64,000 nucleotides of DNA from JBCCAG01 sp050331115 (GTDB lineage Bacteria; Cyanobacteriota; Cyanobacteriia; CAKZMO01), in assembly GCA_050331115.1 (NCBI GenBank), contig JBHJHD010000043.1, positions 1 to 64,000 of the forward strand, read 5' to 3'. This document shows, piece after piece, positions 33,561 to 41,755 of the stretch. A model generated the notes under the pieces. It saw only the letters and a program-made list of their open reading frames with translations, had not been told where the DNA came from and made no database searches. The position numbers and the translations under genes are program-made. The stretch's first letter is position 1. The number at the start of each line of letters is the position of its first letter.

Positions 33561-34556
33561 ATGGCCGACAGCTCCAAGACGACCGTAACGACTCCTATCA
33601 AAGCGGCAAGCTCCAAGCGTGCTTGGTTTCAGAGTCTCATTGGCCTAGGTATTGGAACGGTATTTTTGTGGCTTGCCTTTAGGAGCACGACCTGGCAACA
33701 GGTCCAGTCTATTCTCAGCCGTCTCCATTCCGGCTGGCTCGCGATCGCTATCTTGACCTACGGCATCGATCTATCGCTCCGTGTCAGCCGTTGGCGCTAC
33801 CTACTGACGGGCATCAAGCTGCTCTCTTTTAAGTCAGTCGGCAGCGCCCTTTTAGTGGGATACGCGATGAACAATGTATTACCCGCGCGACTGGGAGAGC
33901 TAGTCCGAGCTAATTTTACCGGCTCACGCTATGGGCTCTCGCGTACGGCTGTGTTAGCCTCCATTGCAGTCGAGCGCGTTTTAGACGGCCTTATCGTGGT
34001 GGCCTGTCTCGTGATTGGTCGTCTGTTTATTGTTGACAGCGCGATTTTGAATCGGCTGCTGATCGTTGGCAGCGCTTTATTTTCGGGCGTATTTTGCGTG
34101 CTCTGGTTTACGAGCCGCAGCTCTCTCAATTGGCTGCTCCATCGCGTTCCCGACGCTATCAAACAAAAGCTTCAAAGCTTTCAGAAAGGGCTCTCTACAA
34201 TGAGAGGGGGCAGGTTGAACCGAGCGATCGCGCTCTCCGGGCTGATTTGGGTTTTCGAGGGTATCGCACTATGGGCTGTCTTAAATGCCGTAGGGGTTTA
34301 CCTAAGCTGGCAGCAAATGCTATCGGTCGTCGGTGCGGTCAGCCTTAGCACACTACTGCCCTCACCCCCCGGCTTTGTGGGCACCTATCAATATGCGTTC
34401 GCGCTGATTGTGGGTTTAATGGGCTACACCGCTGCTCAGGGTATTGCTGCTGCTACAGCGACACAGCTATTTTTGCTGGGAAGCGTTACCTTAATTGGAC
34501 TAGGCCTTTACGCCTATACCCATATTGCAGCAGAGGAGAAGACCTATGACGGCTAA
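33561..34556 (+). CDS. Lysylphosphatidylglycerol synthase/AglD-like membrane protein (flippase-like)
   Basis: 331 residues with about 8 hydrophobic segments and the family signature: GYAMNNVLPARLGELVRANF near residue 100 and SLSTLLPSPPGFVGTYQYAF near 260. The family (UPF0104, DUF2029-unrelated) includes MprF-like flippases and AglD-like glycan proteins. It probably moves or modifies lipid-linked intermediates. It overlaps the following methyltransferase by 11 bp (translational coupling, with GAGGAGAAG as ribosome site at 34533-34541). Its position after the glycan locus suggests a role in that pathway, but it has its own promoter region after a hairpin. Confidence 0.78.
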   Translation: MADSSKTTVTTPIKAASSKRAWFQSLIGLGIGTVFLWLAFRSTTWQQVQSILSRLHSGWLAIAILTYGIDLSLRVSRWRYLLTGIKLLSFKSVGSALLVGYAMNNVLPARLGELVRANFTGSRYGLSRTAVLASIAVERVLDGLIVVACLVIGRLFIVDSAILNRLLIVGSALFSGVFCVLWFTSRSSLNWLLHRVPDAIKQKLQSFQKGLSTMRGGRLNRAIALSGLIWVFEGIALWAVLNAVGVYLSWQQMLSVVGAVSLSTLLPSPPGFVGTYQYAFALIVGLMGYTAAQGIAAATATQLFLLGSVTLIGLGLYAYTHIAAEEKTYDG

Positions 34557-35241
34557 CGCCCAAACCTTCTGGCTCGAAAATCTCAAGTCTGCCAGCAACT
34601 ATAACCGCTGGATCTTCTCACAGATCCGGCCTTTTTTGGGGGACGAGGTCCTGGAGGTAGGCTGCGGCAACGGCAACTTCTCGGTGCTGCTGGCGAAGCG
34701 TTGCGATCGCCTCGTAGCGCTAGATCTAGATGACGATTATGTCGAGATGACCCGGGCGCGGCTGAAGGGCTGCTCCCACGTCAAGGTGATGGCTGCAGAT
34801 GCGACAGCTCTAGATAGTCCCCACACTTTTAACAGCGTCGTCATGCTGGACGTGCTAGAGCATATCGAAGCTGACGTGGCGACCATAGTCCAGCTAGCGC
34901 GCAGCCTCAAACCGGGCGGCAACCTAATCGTTAAAGTTCCCGCGCTGCAGAGTCTTTACAGCCCTATGGATGCCGCCATCGGACACTATCGCCGCTATCA
35001 CAAGGGCAACCTGAGCCGCGCCTTTCAGCGAGCGGGGCTGACCGTAGACAAAATTTGGTATTTCAACTTAGCGGGAATTCCCGGCTGGTGGCTCAACGGC
35101 AGCGTACTGAAGCGCACTATGCCCCCCTCTAGCCAGGTGGGGCTATTTGATCGGGTGGTGCCAGCGCTGGAAGTATTTGAAGACGTGGTCTCGGTGCCGG
35201 TGGGGCTGTCGCTGTTTGCTGTAGGGCAGGTGGCGGGTTAG
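34546..35241 (+). CDS. Class I SAM-dependent methyltransferase
   Basis: 231 residues from ATG 34546, chosen because GAGGAG lies 7 bases before it; ATG 34525 is also in frame. SAM site EVGCGNGNFSVLLA (about 36-49), acidic pair LDLDDDY, and VVMLDVLEHIE. Methyltransf_11/12-type layout. It is probably a glycan, lipid or small-molecule methyltransferase. It is co-translated with the flippase-like protein and likely acts on the same intermediates. The substrate cannot be read from sequence. The C-terminal GIPGWWLNGSVLKR stretch is seen in exopolysaccharide-linked relatives. Confidence 0.82.
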   Translation: MTANAQTFWLENLKSASNYNRWIFSQIRPFLGDEVLEVGCGNGNFSVLLAKRCDRLVALDLDDDYVEMTRARLKGCSHVKVMAADATALDSPHTFNSVVMLDVLEHIEADVATIVQLARSLKPGGNLIVKVPALQSLYSPMDAAIGHYRRYHKGNLSRAFQRAGLTVDKIWYFNLAGIPGWWLNGSVLKRTMPPSSQVGLFDRVVPALEVFEDVVSVPVGLSLFAVGQVAG

Positions 35242-35250
35242 CTCAGGGAA

Positions 35251-35631
35251 TCAGCTGGAGAAGTGCTGCTTAACGACGTCCCAGCGCGAGCAGTGCCAGT
35301 AGTCGACGTGGGACACAATCAGCCCTGCGTCGTTCAGCCCCAGCTCGCTCCAGCCGGGAATCGCGATACGGGGCTGCCAGGGCAGCGGCGTCGTCCAGCT
35401 TAGGGTCCAGTCGGTGCGGATGGTCTGGCCCGTCTGGGAAATGTCGTGCAGGTCCATCTGGGGTTCCTCAAACCACTGCTGAATAAAGCCAATCATCTGC
35501 CGGTAGCGATCGCAGCCGCGAAACTCGTTCAGCGGATCTTTGAAGTAGACGTCGGCGGCGTAGAGGTCGTAGGACTGGTCCGCAGGAAAGCGGGCATAGT
35601 CTGCCCTGAGGCGCTCAACAATATCAACCAT
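35251..35631 (-). CDS. DUF2358-family protein
   Basis: 126 residues of an NTF2-like fold: YDLYAADVYFKDPLNEFRG near residue 25, FIQQWFEEPQMDLHDI, and TIRTDWTLSWTTPLPW. DUF2358 is conserved in cyanobacteria and plastid-bearing plants, with unknown function. No signal peptide. It is transcribed with the hypothetical protein upstream (14-bp gap), and converges with the methyltransferase gene. Confidence is in the family; a biochemical role is not known. Confidence 0.8.
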   Translation of the reverse strand: MVDIVERLRADYARFPADQSYDLYAADVYFKDPLNEFRGCDRYRQMIGFIQQWFEEPQMDLHDISQTGQTIRTDWTLSWTTPLPWQPRIAIPGWSELGLNDAGLIVSHVDYWHCSRWDVVKQHFSS

Positions 35632-35645
35632 CTTTCTACCCCCCG

Positions 35646-36203
35646 CTACTCATCCCAGAGGCGCTTGAGCTGATAGCGCCAGGCCTCCATCACCGACTCC
35701 CGCTGCTCTGCCGACTGCTCCATTTCCCCCATTACCCCTTCCTGGTAGAACCGCTCTAGGGTCTGCAGCGTTGCCTCTAGGGACTGCCCCTGCTGCTTAG
35801 CGGCCTGCACAATCTGGCGGATCTGGGTTTCGGCAAGGCGGTTGAAGCTATCGCCAATGCCCCGGTCTTTGAGGATGACCAGCCGGGCCAGCGCCGCTTT
35901 AAAGTCGTCGGCCGTCAGCGTGGGCAGCGCATGCTGAAATATGCCCCAGAGCACGTTTTGATACAGGGCGTAGCGGGCTTCTTGGGTGTCGTCGAAGTTG
36001 GCCTCTAGCAGCTGGGCTAGAAACGGCTGCGCTTCGGGTTCTGGGGCGATGGACACGAGAGCCCGAAGCCAAGACTGGTCCTCAGAAACCAGCACCAGCA
36101 AGCGAGAGCGATCGCTCTCTACCTGCCAGGTCTCCGGCGGCTGGGCCTGTACATCCTCGCCAAACAGATCGGTTAGGACAGCGGTAATGTCGTCAGGGGT
36201 CAT
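35646..36203 (-). CDS. Conserved hypothetical protein, 185 residues
   Basis: Soluble, alpha/beta N-terminal part (MTPDDITAVLTDLFGEDVQA, LLVLVSEDQSWLRALVSIAP) with a layout reminiscent of small type III-secretion-chaperone-like (CesT/YbjN) folds, then an all-helical C-terminal half rich in Gln/Glu ending QLKRLWDE. I do not recognise a named family. It is directly upstream of the DUF2358 gene on the same strand, so the two probably form an operon. Confidence 0.6.
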   Translation of the reverse strand: MTPDDITAVLTDLFGEDVQAQPPETWQVESDRSRLLVLVSEDQSWLRALVSIAPEPEAQPFLAQLLEANFDDTQEARYALYQNVLWGIFQHALPTLTADDFKAALARLVILKDRGIGDSFNRLAETQIRQIVQAAKQQGQSLEATLQTLERFYQEGVMGEMEQSAEQRESVMEAWRYQLKRLWDE

Positions 36204-36404
36204 GGATTAAAGCTAGCGATTTTCATCTGGCATCTGTGGCACCATAGCAAACATTTTGCCCTGGGGCACCTATCCTGCGGGGAGCAAATCCTGGGGAAAG
36301 GCTTTACCATGTGAAAGCTTACGGGGCTATATTCGGGCCAGCTCACTCGCTCGTTAGATTGGACGGACCCGCATGCTGCCGCCCTATATCTACAACCCAA
36401 CACT

Positions 36405-37859
36405 ATGCTCGAACGGGCGCCCGTCGCAGTTACCTTCTTCACCTTTATTGCCCTATTTATTGGCGTCGGTCTCTATTCAGGGACGCGCAGGCAGGACACT
36501 ACAGAAGACTATTTGCTGGCCGGGCGGGGTGTGGGCCCCTGGTTTACGGCCCTGTCTGCGGTGGCGACCGGCAACAGCGGCTTTATGTTTATCGGGCTGA
36601 TTGGCTTTACTTACCAAATGGGAATATCGGCCGTCTGGCTTACGGTGGGCCACATTGTCGGCGACACGCTAGCCTGGCTGTCGGTGCACCAGCGCCTGCG
36701 GCGGGTCTCGGGAGAGACACAGGCTGAGACGGTGTCGTCGTTTTTAGGCCAGGGTTTGGCGGGGGAGCGCTGGGTTACCCTACTTTCGGCCCTGATTACC
36801 CTTGGCTTTCTGGGTATCTATGCGGCGGCCCAGCTTCAGGCTGGCAGCAAGGCCATGAGCGTGCTGTTCGACTGGCCTGCAGGCTGGGGTGTCGCCTTTG
36901 GGGCAGCGGTGGTGGCGATTTACTGCATCGGCGGCGGCATTCGCGCCTCCATTTGGGTGGGGTCGGTGCAGTCGGTGCTGATGATGGTGTCCATGATTGC
37001 GCTGGCAGGGGTGGCGATCGCTCGCAGCGGTGGACTGGGCGGCCTGTGGGCGCAGCTGAGCGCCATCGATTCCAGCTTGGTGAGTTTAGCGCCGTCGGGG
37101 CTGGCCTTCGGCGTCGTGCCCTTTGTGCTCTCCTGGACTTTGTCTGGCTTTGGGGTGGTGGGTCAGCCCCCCATCATGGTGCGGGCCATGGCCATCGACT
37201 CAGTAGAAGGGGTGAGCGCTGCCCGAAATATCTATATCCTGTTTAACGCCGTGTTTTCGGTGGCGGCGGTGGCTGTGGGGCTGACCGCCCGGGTGCTGCT
37301 GCCCGCCCTTGCTTTCGGAGACGCGGAGCTAGCGCTGCCGGAGCTGGCGGTGGCCCTGCTGCCTGCCTTGCTGGTGGGTCTAGTGCTGGTGGGGCTATTC
37401 TCCGCGACGATTTCCACCGCCGATGCGCAGCTTCTATCTTGTTCTGCCGCCCTCACCCAGGACCTGCTGCCCAAAGGAGCGCTCAACCAGTGGGCGCTCG
37501 ATCAGGGGCCGCTTAAGCGGATAACGGCCTACCAGGCGGCGAAGCTGGGCACCCTGATGATGGTGGTAGTGGTACTAGGAATTGCCTTGGTCAGCACCGA
37601 CAACGTGTTTGTGCTGGTGACCTTTGCTTGGGCGGCGCTGGCCGCTAGCCTGGGGTCGGTGATGGTGGTGCGGGTGATGCAGTGGCGGCTTAACGGGGCG
37701 ATCGCCATCGCGATGATGGTAAGCGGCATCGGCACGGCGCTGGCGTGGCGCGTGGGGCTGCACCTGTCTAGCGACGTCTATGAGGTGCTGCCCGGCATGG
37801 CGGCGAGCGGGCTGGTATATGCTATCGCAAGGCCTTTCTTGAGGCCCAAGGCGAGTTGA
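36405..37859 (+). CDS. Sodium:solute symporter family protein
   Basis: 484 residues with about 12-13 membrane helices. Signs of the SSS family (PutP/PanF type): an early GLYSGTRRQDTTEDYLLAGR loop, GPWFTALSAVATGNSGFMF (the sodium site region), and the YCIGGGIRASIWVGSVQ helix. Transports a small organic solute, such as proline, pantothenate or an amino acid, with sodium. No substrate hint from neighbours. Length is normal (about 480-520). The start ATG at 36405 follows a 200-bp spacer with no obvious regulatory motif. Confidence 0.88.
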   Translation: MLERAPVAVTFFTFIALFIGVGLYSGTRRQDTTEDYLLAGRGVGPWFTALSAVATGNSGFMFIGLIGFTYQMGISAVWLTVGHIVGDTLAWLSVHQRLRRVSGETQAETVSSFLGQGLAGERWVTLLSALITLGFLGIYAAAQLQAGSKAMSVLFDWPAGWGVAFGAAVVAIYCIGGGIRASIWVGSVQSVLMMVSMIALAGVAIARSGGLGGLWAQLSAIDSSLVSLAPSGLAFGVVPFVLSWTLSGFGVVGQPPIMVRAMAIDSVEGVSAARNIYILFNAVFSVAAVAVGLTARVLLPALAFGDAELALPELAVALLPALLVGLVLVGLFSATISTADAQLLSCSAALTQDLLPKGALNQWALDQGPLKRITAYQAAKLGTLMMVVVVLGIALVSTDNVFVLVTFAWAALAASLGSVMVVRVMQWRLNGAIAIAMMVSGIGTALAWRVGLHLSSDVYEVLPGMAASGLVYAIARPFLRPKAS

Positions 37860-37976
37860 TGCGCGACCGATGCAAAGCAACCGTGCATTGGTTACCGGGG
37901 GGCGGCCCGCTAGGGATCTGTGCAGCGAGATGGGGTAACGTTTACTGGTATAAGCACTGTGGCCCGGGGGCTGTAG

Positions 37977-38624
37977 ATGAACCAGCTTGACCTAATTATC
38001 TTGGTTGCCTACACCATCATCGTGATTTTGGTGCTGCAGCGGGCCATTCATTCGGTGGATAATAGGATGAATATCCTCCTAAACAAAGACGTCCTGCAGC
38101 AGTCACTAGAGGAGCGCAGGCTGGCGGGGAAGCTGGATATCGCCTTTAAGCCGCCGTCGGACGGCTACCCCATCGAATCCCCCCCGCAAGAGCTATCCCT
38201 TGCCATTACAAACAGCTCGGAGCGCCCCATCTACGTCGACTGGGACCGCAGCAGCTTCACCGCATTCGATTGGGATAAGAAAGCCTCTCGCTATCGAGAG
38301 GGGCGCGCGCGCCGCATTGTTCGCTTTAGCCCGTACAAAGGCTTAGAGAGCGTGACCAGGCAAGTGCTGAGCCCCATCCCCCCCAACAGCACCTTAAAGG
38401 AAGACATCACTGCAGAAGATACCCTCGTGCGCGACGGCGACGGGCTGAAGCTCGATAGTTCCCTCTTTAAGATCGAGAAGCTCGACGAAGGCGAGTCTCT
38501 CGACTTTTGGCTCTATCTGGTGGTGTATCTGCAGGAGACCGAAACTGAGGACGATCGCACCTGCGTCTTGCCCTGCAAATTTACGGTGCTTCGCCGTCCC
38601 TGGGTCGATAGCCTCCCTTTCTAG
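37977..38624 (+). CDS. Hypothetical membrane-anchored protein
   Basis: 215 residues. One N-terminal membrane helix (LDLIILVAYTIIVILVLQRA, about 3-23), then a soluble domain with beta-rich segments (LSLAITNSSERPIYVDWD, SPIPPNSTLKEDIT, LYLVVYLQETETEDD). The soluble part looks immunoglobulin-like. No family recognised. It stands alone between the symporter and serS. The start ATG comes 117 bp after the symporter stop. Confidence 0.6.
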   Translation: MNQLDLIILVAYTIIVILVLQRAIHSVDNRMNILLNKDVLQQSLEERRLAGKLDIAFKPPSDGYPIESPPQELSLAITNSSERPIYVDWDRSSFTAFDWDKKASRYREGRARRIVRFSPYKGLESVTRQVLSPIPPNSTLKEDITAEDTLVRDGDGLKLDSSLFKIEKLDEGESLDFWLYLVVYLQETETEDDRTCVLPCKFTVLRRPWVDSLPF

Positions 38625-38681
38625 AGGCGTGGCGACGCATACCCTGGTTGCCTGCAAAATTTACGGCTTCAAGTTAATAGC

Positions 38682-38709
38682 GGTGTCCTAAGCGACTGGA
38701 CCAACACAA
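38682..38709 (+). repeat. Copy B of the 28-bp dispersed repeat
   Basis: GGTGTCCTAAGCGACTGGAC and the next eight bases match 671-698 with about four substitutions. It lies 67 bp upstream of the serS start. CCTGCAAAATTTACGGCTTC at 38650-38669 is also a near copy of the end of the preceding gene (38573-38592), suggesting a local duplication. Confidence 0.45.
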
Positions 38710-38775
38710 TAATGGGCAAGATTTGGCCTATCCTGGTAACGAAAATCCTGCGCTCCAAAATTCTAGAGGAACCCC

Positions 38776-40059
38776 GTGTTAGACATTCGCCAGATTCGAG
38801 AAAACCCAGAAGCGGTGCAGCAGCGCCTCAACCAGCGCGGTGAAGGCTACGACCTAACTCCGATTTTGGCGCTCGACCAGCAGCAGCGAGAGCTAGAAAC
38901 CCAGCGTTCGGAACTGCAGGCCCAGAGCAACGCCGTGGGCAAGGCGGTAGGGCAAAAAATTAAGGGCGGGGCAGACCCCAAGGGCGAAGAAATTCAGGCC
39001 CTGCGGCAGCAGGGTAATGAGGTCAAGGCCAAAATTTCCGAACTAGAGCCCCAAGAGCGCGAAATCAAGGCGCAGCTCGATGCGCTGCTGCTGGCGATGC
39101 CTAACCTGCCCGACCCCTCGACCCCTACTGGGGTCAGCGAAGACGATAACGTGGAGCGACGGCGCTGGGGAGATGAGTATATCCCTGAGAATAGTGACGC
39201 CCTCAAGCCCCACTGGGAAATCGGGGAAGCCATGGGCATTCTCAACTTCGAGCGCTCCGTCAAGATTGCCCAAAGTCGGTTTGTGACCTTGATGGCGGCG
39301 GGGGCGGCGCTGGAGCGGGCCCTAATTCAGTTCATGCTGGGTGAGCATATCCAGGCGGGCTTTGTAGAGGTGATGCCGCCGTTTTTAATCAACACGCAGT
39401 CCCTCACCACCTCCGGGCAGCTGCCTAAGTTCGCCGACGAGAGCTTTCGCTGCGATCGCGACGACCTCTGGCTGACCCCCACCGCTGAGGTGCCTGTCAC
39501 TAGCCTCTACCGGGACGAGATCCTAGCCGCAGAGGCGCTACCCATCTATCACTGCGCCTATACCCCCTGCTTTCGCAGGGAGGCGGGCAGCTACGGACGG
39601 GACACCCGGGGCCTGATTCGCCTGCATCAGTTCAATAAGGTAGAGCTATTCAAGTTTGTCGTCCCGGAGACTTCGGTAGATGAGCTAGAAACGCTCACTC
39701 AGCAGGCCGAGAGCATTCTTCAAAAGCTGAAGCTGCCCTACCGGGTGCTAGAGCTTTGTACGGGAGACCTTGGCTTCTCCGCCATGAAAACCTACGACTT
39801 AGAGGTGTGGCTGCCGTCTTCAGGCCGCTACCGCGAGATCTCAAGCTGCTCCAACTGCGGCGACTTCCAGGCGCGGCGCGGGCAGATTCGGTCCAAGCAG
39901 GCCAAGAAGAAGGGCACTCAGCTTGTGCATACCCTCAATGGGTCAGGGCTGGCCGTCGGTCGGACGATGGCCGCGATTTTAGAGAACTACCAGCAGCCAG
40001 ACGGCAGCGTTGCGGTGCCGGAGGCGCTGCAGCCCTACCTCGGTAGAGATATGCTGTAG
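38776..40059 (+). CDS. serS: Seryl-tRNA synthetase
   Basis: 427 residues from GTG 38776, with AGAGGA (38765-38770) as ribosome site. N-terminal coiled-coil arm (about 30-105) that holds the tRNA-Ser long variable arm, then the class II core: motif 2 (CFRREAGSYGRDTRG, about 265-280) and motif 3 (NGSGLAVGRTMAAILENYQ, about 390-408). It charges tRNA-Ser and selenocysteine tRNA, where present, in the cytosol. Normal length. It is convergent with the acidic lipoprotein gene, 13 bp away. Confidence 0.97.
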   Translation: MLDIRQIRENPEAVQQRLNQRGEGYDLTPILALDQQQRELETQRSELQAQSNAVGKAVGQKIKGGADPKGEEIQALRQQGNEVKAKISELEPQEREIKAQLDALLLAMPNLPDPSTPTGVSEDDNVERRRWGDEYIPENSDALKPHWEIGEAMGILNFERSVKIAQSRFVTLMAAGAALERALIQFMLGEHIQAGFVEVMPPFLINTQSLTTSGQLPKFADESFRCDRDDLWLTPTAEVPVTSLYRDEILAAEALPIYHCAYTPCFRREAGSYGRDTRGLIRLHQFNKVELFKFVVPETSVDELETLTQQAESILQKLKLPYRVLELCTGDLGFSAMKTYDLEVWLPSSGRYREISSCSNCGDFQARRGQIRSKQAKKKGTQLVHTLNGSGLAVGRTMAAILENYQQPDGSVAVPEALQPYLGRDML

Positions 40060-40072
40060 CGCCTCGGTAGGC

Positions 40073-40378
40073 CTACTCGCCCGCCTCGTCGTCAGGAATG
40101 GAGACGTCGATGTCGGGGACTTCTATCGTTTCTTCTTCCGTGGTTACTTCGAGCTCAGGGGTTGTTATTGTTTCCTCTTCTGTAGAGACGTCTACCTCGG
40201 GGGTGTCTACGTCATACTCAGGCAGCTCACCCGCCTCGGTTTCGACGTCTACTTCAGGGAGTTCACCGGCATCTTCCTGCTCGATTCGGCAGCTGGTCAC
40301 CGTCAGCAAAAGGCCCGCTGAGGCGAGCAGCAAGGCGCGCTTAAGGGGTTTGTTCGTAGCCCATGACTGTAAAAACAT
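40073..40378 (-). CDS. Small lipoprotein with imperfect acidic repeats
   Basis: 101 residues. Signal peptide with lipobox LLLTVTSC, so Cys30 is the predicted lipidated residue after cleavage. The mature part (about 31-101) is highly acidic, almost without basic residues, and made of imperfect repeats such as ELPEVDVET, ELPEYDVDT, PEVDVSTEEE, PELEVTTEEE. It could bind calcium or other cations at the cell envelope; this is inference from charge. Repeats are also visible in DNA. Other frames (for example 40098-40397 plus) are shadows of this repeat composition. Confidence 0.65.
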   Translation of the reverse strand: MFLQSWATNKPLKRALLLASAGLLLTVTSCRIEQEDAGELPEVDVETEAGELPEYDVDTPEVDVSTEEETITTPELEVTTEEETIEVPDIDVSIPDDEAGE

Positions 40379-40444
40379 ATGCGTTCAAATCTTTTGAAAT
40401 TGTCCTGTCTCAAGCTACGGCGCTCCAGATTAAAGTAACCTCTA

Positions 40445-40615
40445 TCAAAAGGTCAGCCTGGCGCTTTCAGCTCTCTTCAATAGGATAGATGTGTTTCCGG
40501 CCATAATTTGGATTCGATCCTCATAAGAGTCATAGCGCTTAGCGATCGCCAAGGCACAATCTCCTATAATGCCTAATCTGACTGCCTCAAGGGTATCCGT
40601 CCGTACCCGCTTCAA
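40445..40615 (-). CDS. Possible small gene of 56 residues (TTG start)
   Basis: A short frame on the minus strand right after the integrase-like gene, overlapping its stop by 4 bp. It starts TTG at 40615 and reads LKRVRTDTLEAVRLGIIGDC then ALAIAKRYDSYEDRIQIMAG to end RAESARLTF. The composition is clearly protein-like and HIP1 (GCGATCGC) lies within it. No ATG lies near its 5' end, and no family is recognised. It could be a small cyanobacterial protein or the remnant of a longer gene. Confidence 0.35.
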   Translation of the reverse strand: MKRVRTDTLEAVRLGIIGDCALAIAKRYDSYEDRIQIMAGNTSILLKRAESARLTF

Positions 40616-41568
40616 ACAACGCTGACGGGTTTGTCAGGGGCAGCCGGCTCGCCATCTTGACCTCGCTCATCCTGCGCTTTTTCGACCAGCGACACGCCAT
40701 CTATCAGTGTTTGCATCGGCGTCTTGCCGTAGCAGTAGCGCCCCGGATGCGGCCGCTCCCAGTTATAGTACTTCACCCACTGATCAATATCGGCCTGCAG
40801 CTCTTCTATACTTTGATAGACTTTTCCGTCGAGCATCACCTGATAGAACTCTTCGCGCATCGTCTGATGAAATTCTTCGCAAATTCCATTTGCCTGAGGC
40901 GACTTCACCTTTGTCTGCGCATGGCCAATGCCTACGATCGCGAGGTACTTTTGATACTGATGATGGTCAGCATTGCCGCAGTACTGAGCCTCCCGGTCGG
41001 TCAATATCCGCTGGAGCCGGAGCCCATATTGCTCAAACAGAGGCACGGCCCCGTCGTTTAGCAGATCCGCCGCCACGAGGGGTGTTTTGCAGTCGTAGAC
41101 TTTGACCACCGCCACCCGCGCATAGGTGTCGATGAACGTCTGCTGATAGACATAGCCCAGACCTCGAATATCGCCCACATCGAGGGTGTCTTGCGCGCCC
41201 AGGTAGCCTGGATAGTAGGTTTCTAGCTCCCCGTGGGCTTCCTTCTGGGCCCTGGCCGTCTTCAGCGCTTCTACCTGAGCTTTGCTTTTGTTTTGCCTGC
41301 GGCGCTTGAGGGCTGCTTTACTGTACTCATACATGGCGATCGCCGTGGCGACAGCGGCCAGCAGCACCAGCAGGCCCAGCACAGACCTCACGCCCCAATA
41401 CATCAGCTTGTCCACGTACTGATTCATGCCGGGAAGCTGCAGCAGCGTCAGCGCAGAGACAAAGCTAACGAAGCAGATTCCGAATAAGAACAGCGTGAAG
41501 AACTTTAGGCTCCCAGACGTCAGTCGAAAGAAGCGGTTATTTCTGAGTTGTCTATGCAGCTTGGCCAT
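40612..41568 (-). CDS. Chimeric protein: two membrane helices joined to an IS481-type integrase (DDE) domain
   Basis: 318 residues. Residues about 22-45 and 58-80 are hydrophobic helices, where IS481 transposases have a helix-turn-helix DNA-binding region. From about residue 95 (KAQVEALKTARAQKEAHGE) it follows the IS481 transposase pattern: GYLGAQDT with Asp127, YVYQQTFIDTYARV, TDREAQYCGN with Asp191, NGICEEFHQT with Glu231, and RPHPGRYCYGKTPMQT. So D-D-E residues are kept, but the second motif (TDRGTEYCG in the relatives I recall) is altered to TDREAQYCG. No terminal inverted repeats or partner transposase are visible. It could be a domesticated integrase or a decayed hybrid. It is an orphan on the minus strand. 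Confidence 0.7.
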   Translation of the reverse strand: MAKLHRQLRNNRFFRLTSGSLKFFTLFLFGICFVSFVSALTLLQLPGMNQYVDKLMYWGVRSVLGLLVLLAAVATAIAMYEYSKAALKRRRQNKSKAQVEALKTARAQKEAHGELETYYPGYLGAQDTLDVGDIRGLGYVYQQTFIDTYARVAVVKVYDCKTPLVAADLLNDGAVPLFEQYGLRLQRILTDREAQYCGNADHHQYQKYLAIVGIGHAQTKVKSPQANGICEEFHQTMREEFYQVMLDGKVYQSIEELQADIDQWVKYYNWERPHPGRYCYGKTPMQTLIDGVSLVEKAQDERGQDGEPAAPDKPVSVV

Positions 41569-41755
41569 AGGTCAATCGTGTTGTGCTAACGCTGGACGGT
41601 AAAATGCGGGTCTCTACTTGGTCTTGCGATCAATTTCCTATTATTGGGGCAATTTTAGTCGCGCTACGTCATTAGCGCTGGCTATATAAGTCAATCTTCT
41701 TTTGGATAAAGACCTCTAGAATTTTTTTGAGGTTCCCCGGACTCAAGGCCCTGAG

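Noticed and set aside
40098..40397. 99-codon plus-strand frame of Thr/Ser repeats opposite the lipoprotein gene
   Set aside because: It is the complement of the acidic repeats; the minus-strand frame has a lipobox and signal peptide, this one has nothing.
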